32,729 nt of DNA from Gammaproteobacteria bacterium (GTDB lineage: Bacteria; Pseudomonadota; Gammaproteobacteria; Pseudomonadales; Pseudohongiellaceae): contig PBTW01000118.1 of assembly GCA_002729315.1 (NCBI GenBank), forward strand, positions 1 to 32,729, in the 5' to 3' direction. The notes beneath the pieces are model-generated. The model made no database searches, had not been told where the DNA came from, and saw only the letters and a program-made list of their open reading frames with translations. The translations under genes were made by a program, and so were the position numbers. Shown in pieces: positions 27,253-32,729 of this stretch (within the stretch, counting starts at the first letter, position 1; each line of letters begins with the position of its first letter).

Positions 27253-28050
27253 CTAACTCTCTCCATCTAAAGTCAGTAAATAAGCAATGACGTCGGCCAC
27301 TTCTGCTGGAGTCAGATTCGTCGGCCCCTTGCTTGGCGATTCGCTGATCTCATAAGTCACCAAATCGGCCTTAATCAGTGAACGCAAGCGTTCATTCGAA
27401 TCGATAAGCTGAACAGTGTAGGTGTCCTCATTCAGCCGCCGTCCGATAATGGTTTCTTCATTACGGGTCACAATTCTGACCGGACGGTTAATAGGCAGAA
27501 TCGCGGCAGCTGGATCAACCAGATTTAACTGCAGGTTAGCTGGCGAGCGCTCGACACCAATAGCGCTCAGATCAGGGGCTGTTCGTGGACCCATTCCGTT
27601 GACACGATGGCAACCCACGCACTCCCCCTTCCCCTGGAAAAGCGCCAGACCGCGCGTCGCATCTCCGATGCGAATGGCAATCCCATCCGGATCAAGCCCG
27701 GCCCTGATATAAGCGATCACCCCGCTCAACTCTGACTCTCGCAATTCAAACGCCGGCATCTGCCCCTGAGCCCGGCCTTCCGCGATCACGCTTCTCAGGT
27801 CATCGTCTGATTGAGCTGAGCGAAACTCTCCCCGGGCTAGGTTAATCCCGCTGACGAGATCACCCTGCGGGCCATGACACAATGCACATTCCCGTGAATA
27901 TACCCGCAGACCCGCCTGGATGGCTTCCGACGTGTATTGATGGTCCGCTATCTCCTGCGCCTGACTCAGTCCTGGCAACCCGGTCAGTGTCGCGATGACT
28001 GCGAATAACCAGATCGTCGCGCGGCGAAAACCCCGAATTTGCTTGATCAT
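27253..28050 (-). CDS. Diheme c-type cytochrome (probable electron acceptor of the adjacent PQQ dehydrogenase)
   Basis: Signal peptide; CALCH and CVGCH; C-terminal 'GRRLNEDTYTVQLIDSNERLRSLIKADLVTYE...LTPAEVADVIAYLLTL'. Start chosen at internal Met 28050 (ORF begins 28086). Confidence 0.9.
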   Translation of the reverse strand: MIKQIRGFRRATIWLFAVIATLTGLPGLSQAQEIADHQYTSEAIQAGLRVYSRECALCHGPQGDLVSGINLARGEFRSAQSDDDLRSVIAEGRAQGQMPAFELRESELSGVIAYIRAGLDPDGIAIRIGDATRGLALFQGKGECVGCHRVNGMGPRTAPDLSAIGVERSPANLQLNLVDPAAAILPINRPVRIVTRNEETIIGRRLNEDTYTVQLIDSNERLRSLIKADLVTYEISESPSKGPTNLTPAEVADVIAYLLTLDGES

Positions 28051-28284
28051 GTGGATACCTATAATGCTAGTACGCCGTCCAAGCATATAACCTTGCCGTT
28101 AGCAGGTCCATATGGACACAAAGCTGCAATTCAGCTTAGGTTTCTAAACAAAATCGGGTTTGTTATATTCAGTCCGTAGATGCTTTTAAGCGCCGTCGCC
28201 GGGCACGAAAATTCAACTTCAATTCCTTCGCGTTAGGGACAGCCCGAGGCCTGATCAAGAACAATAATAGCGAGGTAACCCACT

Positions 28285-29190
28285 ATGGTCCTGTTACGAC
28301 GAAAAGCACTAAGAAGCGCAAGTATCGTCGCCCTGATTGTCGGCTTGCTAATCTCTCCTCTCAGCCTGCACGCACAGGACAATAGCCAGGGCCGCTACCG
28401 CCCCGAAGGCAGACAAGTCGGTCTGGCAATTGGCCGGGAATTCGATGAAAGACTCTACGAAGTGCGGACCTATGAACCCGAGGTCGGCGCCGAAGCATTC
28501 GCTGGAGCGATGGTCTTCTATCCGCTGACCCTAAGCTTCGATCCGCCCAACGGCGCTGTGGCCTTCGTTCCCGGCTTCAGAGCACCGGCATCAGTCTACG
28601 AATGGTGGGGGCCTGCCCTGGCATCTCTCGGATACTCAGTTTTCATTCTCGAAACCAACACACCGACTGACGCACTCGCTGCAAGGGCTGATGCACTCAT
28701 CGCAGCGGTGGACTTAATCAAGGCAGAAAACCAGAACCCCGACGCGCCCGTTGCAAACAAAATTGATCCGGAAAAAATCGCAATTATGGGTCATTCCATG
28801 GGAGGCGGTGCCTCTCTGGTGGCCGCTACCCAGATGGGAGATAGTATCAAGGCAGTCATCCCGTTGGCACTGTATTGCTGTGAGCCCGGCCAGTCCTTCA
28901 GCGGTGATTACGGCAGCCTAACGCTACCCACCATGATTATAGCGAGCGCCGAAGACGAGGTAGCTCCACCAGCTGAGCACGCCAAACTGCTTTACGACTC
29001 TATCGGCGGCAGCAAGACCTATGTCGAATTTGCCAGGGGTGACCACATGTTCATTTCAAACAGTGGGGATCAGAAAGCTACTCTGGGGCGTTTCGTTCTG
29101 GCTTTTCTTAAGGACATTCTGGATGGCAGAAACCATCTGGAGGGCCTTGGCGATGGGGGCGCGGAACTAACTCTCTTTCTGAATGAGTAG
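28285..29190 (+). CDS. Secreted alpha/beta hydrolase, dienelactone-hydrolase/cutinase (PET-hydrolase-like) family
   Basis: 301 aa; signal peptide; 'AVAFVPGFRAPASVYEWWGPALASLGYSVFILETNTPTD', 'IDPEKIAIMGHSMGGGASLVAATQ', 'LPTMIIASAEDEVAPPAEHAKLLYDSI', 'YVEFARGDHMFISNSG'. The order and spacing match bacterial cutinases/PET hydrolases. Confidence 0.87.
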   Translation: MVLLRRKALRSASIVALIVGLLISPLSLHAQDNSQGRYRPEGRQVGLAIGREFDERLYEVRTYEPEVGAEAFAGAMVFYPLTLSFDPPNGAVAFVPGFRAPASVYEWWGPALASLGYSVFILETNTPTDALAARADALIAAVDLIKAENQNPDAPVANKIDPEKIAIMGHSMGGGASLVAATQMGDSIKAVIPLALYCCEPGQSFSGDYGSLTLPTMIIASAEDEVAPPAEHAKLLYDSIGGSKTYVEFARGDHMFISNSGDQKATLGRFVLAFLKDILDGRNHLEGLGDGGAELTLFLNE

Positions 29191-29366
29191 ACCTTCAGAC
29201 CCGGCACTGAAGAAGGTGGAACAACCGACCGCATTTCGGTTTCTTTCCTTGCCTCCTGTGCCTTGCCGCGCACTGAGCCTTTGCGCTGCACTCTCAAAAT
29301 CCCCGCATTTTTAGCCTACCGGTCTCAAGACCACGTAGCCCGGAGCCAGCCCGGTACACGCATACT

Positions 29367-30173
29367 TCAATCGTCCCTGCCGCGATTCAGTTCCCAGAGT
29401 TTCGCGTATTTCATGAAGTTGTAAAACGCAAAGTTCATGCTGGTCAAAAGACCATCTACGCCGTCCAGAAAATGCCCTTTGAAAAAGTAGACCTGAACGA
29501 AGGACACGGGGAAAACAAAAACAAGCGTAATAACTGACACACGATTGCGCTTCTCGAACTTATCCTCTGCCTTGGCCTGACTGTACTTATTGGATTTATC
29601 CACCCGTTTGGAATAAGTCAGATTCTCATGATGGTTGATGGTGGCTTCGGTCTGCACGATCCTGCCGGTAATCGTTATACTTTCATGCACGCGCCGGGGC
29701 TCATAATGGCCAGCGTTTTTGCGAAAAAGTCTGACCAGTCGGTCATCACTGCCAAAGTGACGAGGTCGCCTCCCCCAGCGATATAGGGTCCGGGTGGATT
29801 CCAGAGCATCAGCTTCATCCGCTGAAACCACCCGCATGATTTCTTCTAGGTAGGCATCCGTCACGATCTCATCCGCGTCGATGTTGAGCACCCAATCATT
29901 GCGACAAAGGCTCAAAGCGTGCGCTTTCTGTTCACTAAATCCATTCCATGCATGAAAGCTCGCCTGAACATTTTCATACTGCCCCGCTAACTCAACGGTG
30001 CCGTCAGTGCTGCCACTGTCTACAAGGATAACCTCATCGAACTCTACCAATCGGTCAAGACAGACACCGATATTGCGTGCTTCATTCAAGGTGATGATGT
30101 AAGCGCTCACTGGAATTTTATCAAACATTTGTGGAGCCCATGCAGACAGGAATTTATTGGGACGCCGATTCAC
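29367..30173 (-). CDS. Glycosyltransferase family 2 (WaaE/KdtX-like)
   Basis: 'SAYIITLNEARNIGVCLDRLVEFDEVILVDSGSTDGTVELA', 'HALSLCRNDWVLNIDADE', 'HESITITGRIVQTEATINHHENLTYSKRVDKSNKYSQAKAE'. Confidence 0.9.
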   Translation of the reverse strand: MNRRPNKFLSAWAPQMFDKIPVSAYIITLNEARNIGVCLDRLVEFDEVILVDSGSTDGTVELAGQYENVQASFHAWNGFSEQKAHALSLCRNDWVLNIDADEIVTDAYLEEIMRVVSADEADALESTRTLYRWGRRPRHFGSDDRLVRLFRKNAGHYEPRRVHESITITGRIVQTEATINHHENLTYSKRVDKSNKYSQAKAEDKFEKRNRVSVITLVFVFPVSFVQVYFFKGHFLDGVDGLLTSMNFAFYNFMKYAKLWELNRGRDD

Positions 30174-31240
30174 TGTGTCTCAACACTCGACGGTGGAAGT
30201 CTATCATTTATGGCTTCCATTACCGCTTCAGGCTGTAAAGATGCCATGCAACGGTAATCCAATCGACAGTGAAAGGCGTCACAATCATCGGCACAGCACA
30301 ATGTCCCGCGTAAGGGATGACTGTGCTCACCCAGCGGAGCCCAAATCGCCTCGTCACTCGGCCCGAACAGGGCAAAAACAGGAGCACCAGTTGCTGCAGC
30401 CAAATGCATGGGACCACTGTCACTGCCGACAAAGAATCGACAGTGCTGATACAGCACCATCAACTCGGAGAAAGACAGGCGATTGCACAAATTGACCGTT
30501 TCATCTGTCCGGATCTGCTGCTTAATCGCTCGAATGATCTGCGCGTCCATCTCACCGGCACCTACCCAGACAACCTGATATCCCGAGTCCTGTAACTGAC
30601 TGACTAATCCAGCAAAATATGCCTGCGACCAGAGTTTGTAGGGAACACTTGCACCCGGATGAATGGCCACAAGCGAAATGGTCTGCCATTCCGGCACCAG
30701 CATGCGAAGCGCATCGATCGCTGCCTGATCGACCCGAAAAGGCAATTGGGTGGCAGGCAGTTCACCGTCCACAAAATCCGACACGATTTCTCCGAAAGCC
30801 TTAAATCGATGATTTCGATAATTCAGATCACGAATCTCGGTGTAAAAACGTCCCGCTCTTTTCATCATCGGGCCGATCCGGATCGGGCAGCCACTCAGGC
30901 GTGCTAGTATGCCGGTAAAGCGTTCCCCCTCAAGATCCACTATCACCTGCGAACCTGTGCCTCTCAGAGAAGTCAAAAACCTCCAATAGTGCGACAGTCG
31001 ACTGGAAAGGGGCTTACCAGCCGCCATTTCCTGGCGGGGATAGAGAATCAGCCGACTGTGCTCCGGCAAGATCAGCCTAGCTAGCGGACCAAAACAGGCA
31101 TCTAGTACTACAGGCGCTTCGGGCCTGACAGAGAGCACTTTCAACACCCACGGAAGCCCGAGGACAAAATTGCCCAGATAATGGGTAGGAAACAGTAAAA
31201 TCGGCGTTTTCTCAGCGCTGTTCTGGATTCTGTTTATCAA
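30170..31240 (-). CDS. Glycosyltransferase family 9 (ADP-heptose:LPS heptosyltransferase-like)
   Basis: 'LLFPTHYLGNFVLGLPWVLKVL', 'SLVAIHPGASVPYKLWSQAYFAGLVSQL', 'FFVGSDSGPMHLAAATGAPVFALFGPSDEAIWAPLG'. Overlaps the next gene by 4 nt (ATGA-type coupling). Confidence 0.92.
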   Translation of the reverse strand: MINRIQNSAEKTPILLFPTHYLGNFVLGLPWVLKVLSVRPEAPVVLDACFGPLARLILPEHSRLILYPRQEMAAGKPLSSRLSHYWRFLTSLRGTGSQVIVDLEGERFTGILARLSGCPIRIGPMMKRAGRFYTEIRDLNYRNHRFKAFGEIVSDFVDGELPATQLPFRVDQAAIDALRMLVPEWQTISLVAIHPGASVPYKLWSQAYFAGLVSQLQDSGYQVVWVGAGEMDAQIIRAIKQQIRTDETVNLCNRLSFSELMVLYQHCRFFVGSDSGPMHLAAATGAPVFALFGPSDEAIWAPLGEHSHPLRGTLCCADDCDAFHCRLDYRCMASLQPEAVMEAINDRLPPSSVETQ

Positions 31241-31291
31241 TGATGACTCCCTGGTATCGGCATCAACCGCAAGGTGTATGGCATTTCAATG

Positions 31292-31338
31292 ACTGCCTGA
31301 GTCACAAAAACAGGTTTGTTAAAGTTGAATCAGGCAGT
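31292..31338. repeat. 9-bp perfect inverted repeat (actgcctga ... tcaggcagt), arms 31292-31300 and 31330-31338
   Basis: Read directly. It lies in the intergenic region between divergent GT9 and TonB-receptor genes. Confidence 0.5.
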
Positions 31339-31524
31339 GGACATGGCCAGCACATTCACCACGGCTGCCAGTGGTGCGTAAATCAATGTGAGTTGCCACA
31401 GTCTTGCCACATTTACTCCTAATTGACCACCGGATCTCTACAAATTGTCACAAAGTCTAGCGCCTCGAAACATTATACTTTACAAGGTGTTAAGGGAACC
31501 AAGGAAAGGCCGACACAACCGATC

Positions 31525-32729
31525 ATGAAATCGGCCATCTGCGCAAATTACGGGAAAGGCTTCCACCAGACAAGTGCCATCGACATGAAATCAGCGAACA
31601 CTTTCAGACCAGGCCGGCAGATCATTCTGCAGCTGGCGCTGTCCGCCCTGATGAATTCAGCTTTGTCAGAGATACCTGCCACCAGTCAACAAGTCAGTGA
31701 TGAAGATACAACCGTTGTCTATTCCGCGGATTATTTCAACCAATTCTTTCCGGTGTCGGCCAATGACATGCTCAGTCGTATTCCGGGCATCGATCTGGCC
31801 CTGCGAGGAAGTCGTGGCGGCAGGGGCCTGGGATCGGGGGCAGGCGAAGTCCTGATCAACGGCCAGCGTATTACCGGTAAGAACAACGGTGGCCGCAGTG
31901 CGCTGGCGCGAATTTCAGCGGACCAGGTAGAACACATCGAAATCATCCGTGGCACCTCGACAGAATTAGATGTCAGAGGGGGCGGTCAGATTGTCAACGT
32001 AGTACTGCTGGACGAACCTAGTCGCTCTAGCACCACTGTTCAGCTGCGCTCCGATGTTATACAGGACGGCACTTTTGATCCCGGTGGTCAGGTCTCCCGT
32101 AGCGGACAGAACGGTGGTCTAAATTACCTTTTCAACCTGGAAGCTGATCCGCGCTACCGTGCCTGGGAAAGCCGGGAGTTCAGCTTCACACCAGACGCAG
32201 AGCTGACCGAAGTGCGCAGGGAAACACGCACCCGGGACGAAACCCAGTTGCAGGCTAGCATGAATCTTGGCTACAGCTTCCCGCAAAGCGTGCTTCAGTT
32301 TAACGCCCTCTACGAAACGCTCGGTAATGTTCCGGATGAGCGCTACCGCACCATCACTCAGCTCACCGATAATTCTTCACGCGTTGAAACTGAGTCAAAC
32401 CTCGCCACACGAGACGCCTGGGAGTTAGGCGGTGACTTTGAATATGATTTCAACGATGCGGGCACCTATCGCTTCCTCTTCGTCGTCAACGACCGTGATT
32501 CGATCAACGACCGCAACCGTTTTCAACAAGCCAATGGTTTAAGCACTCAGGATCTCTTTATCCGAAATGCAGGGCGGGACCGGGAACGTATTGCCCGAAC
32601 CTCTTATACTTTCGATTTCAATGATCTGCAGGGCTTGGAATTTGGCGTTGAAGGCGCCCAAACCATCAGGGACTCAAACCTAATGCTCGGGCGCGCTACC
32701 GACGGCACACCCGACCCTGCCTGGGCAAA
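31525..32729 (+). CDS. TonB-dependent receptor, N-terminal part (3' end outside window; start at 31525 or 31585)
   Basis: Not in the supplied ORF list because it runs off the edge. Translation from 31585: 'MKSANTFRPGRQIILQLALSALMNSALSEIPAT...VVYSADYFNQFFPVSANDMLSRIPGIDLALRGSRGGRGLGSGAGEVLINGQRITGKNNGGRSALARISADQVEHIEIIRGTSTELDVRGGGQIVNVVLLDE...' (plug domain, then beta-barrel). Confidence 0.92.
   Translation, partial: MKSAICANYGKGFHQTSAIDMKSANTFRPGRQIILQLALSALMNSALSEIPATSQQVSDEDTTVVYSADYFNQFFPVSANDMLSRIPGIDLALRGSRGGRGLGSGAGEVLINGQRITGKNNGGRSALARISADQVEHIEIIRGTSTELDVRGGGQIVNVVLLDEPSRSSTTVQLRSDVIQDGTFDPGGQVSRSGQNGGLNYLFNLEADPRYRAWESREFSFTPDAELTEVRRETRTRDETQLQASMNLGYSFPQSVLQFNALYETLGNVPDERYRTITQLTDNSSRVETESNLATRDAWELGGDFEYDFNDAGTYRFLFVVNDRDSINDRNRFQQANGLSTQDLFIRNAGRDRERIARTSYTFDFNDLQGLEFGVEGAQTIRDSNLMLGRATDGTPDPAWA

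Noticed and set aside
31240-31422. 60-aa Cys/His-containing plus-strand ORF
   Set aside because: Short, overlaps the start of the divergent GT9 gene and the inverted repeat; no coding evidence.
1-32729. CRISPR array, tRNA/rRNA genes, prophage or IS element, defence or toxin-antitoxin system
   Set aside because: Looked for regular direct repeats, tRNA-like sequence, transposase/integrase motifs and defence domains; saw none that could be supported by eye.

Overview
The window looks like a gammaproteobacterial-type chromosomal segment, possibly marine (inference from gene content only). It carries about 20 intact or edge-truncated protein genes and three decayed genes. I saw no rRNA, tRNA, CRISPR array, phage module or transposase. 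Two TonB-dependent receptors lie near the ends; the second runs off the right edge and is missing from the ORF track. Between them are three probably secreted ester hydrolases: a type-B carboxylesterase, a PHB-depolymerase/LpqC-like esterase, and a dienelactone-hydrolase/cutinase-like enzyme resembling the PET-hydrolase fold family. There are also three PQQ beta-propeller dehydrogenases, one in a tight operon with a diheme cytochrome c and a 4HBT thioesterase. Other genes include a cytochrome c / PHM-like copper protein, an SSADH-type aldehyde dehydrogenase, an acyl-CoA carboxyltransferase, a NosR-like polyferredoxin with no nosZ in the window, a P1 (DmpA) peptidase, and a GT2/GT9 pair. The remnants are the C-terminus of an NSS-family transporter, a cryptochrome/photolyase-related gene with stops and frameshifts, and the C-terminus of ATP-type PEP carboxykinase. 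The best lead is the right-hand part (about 22.8-29.2 kb). There a PETase-like hydrolase sits divergent to a PQQ-dehydrogenase/cytochrome operon, and one dehydrogenase has a DxD motif typical of lanthanide-dependent enzymes. I found no clear evidence of a completely new system type. All family calls come from motif recognition, without database searches.
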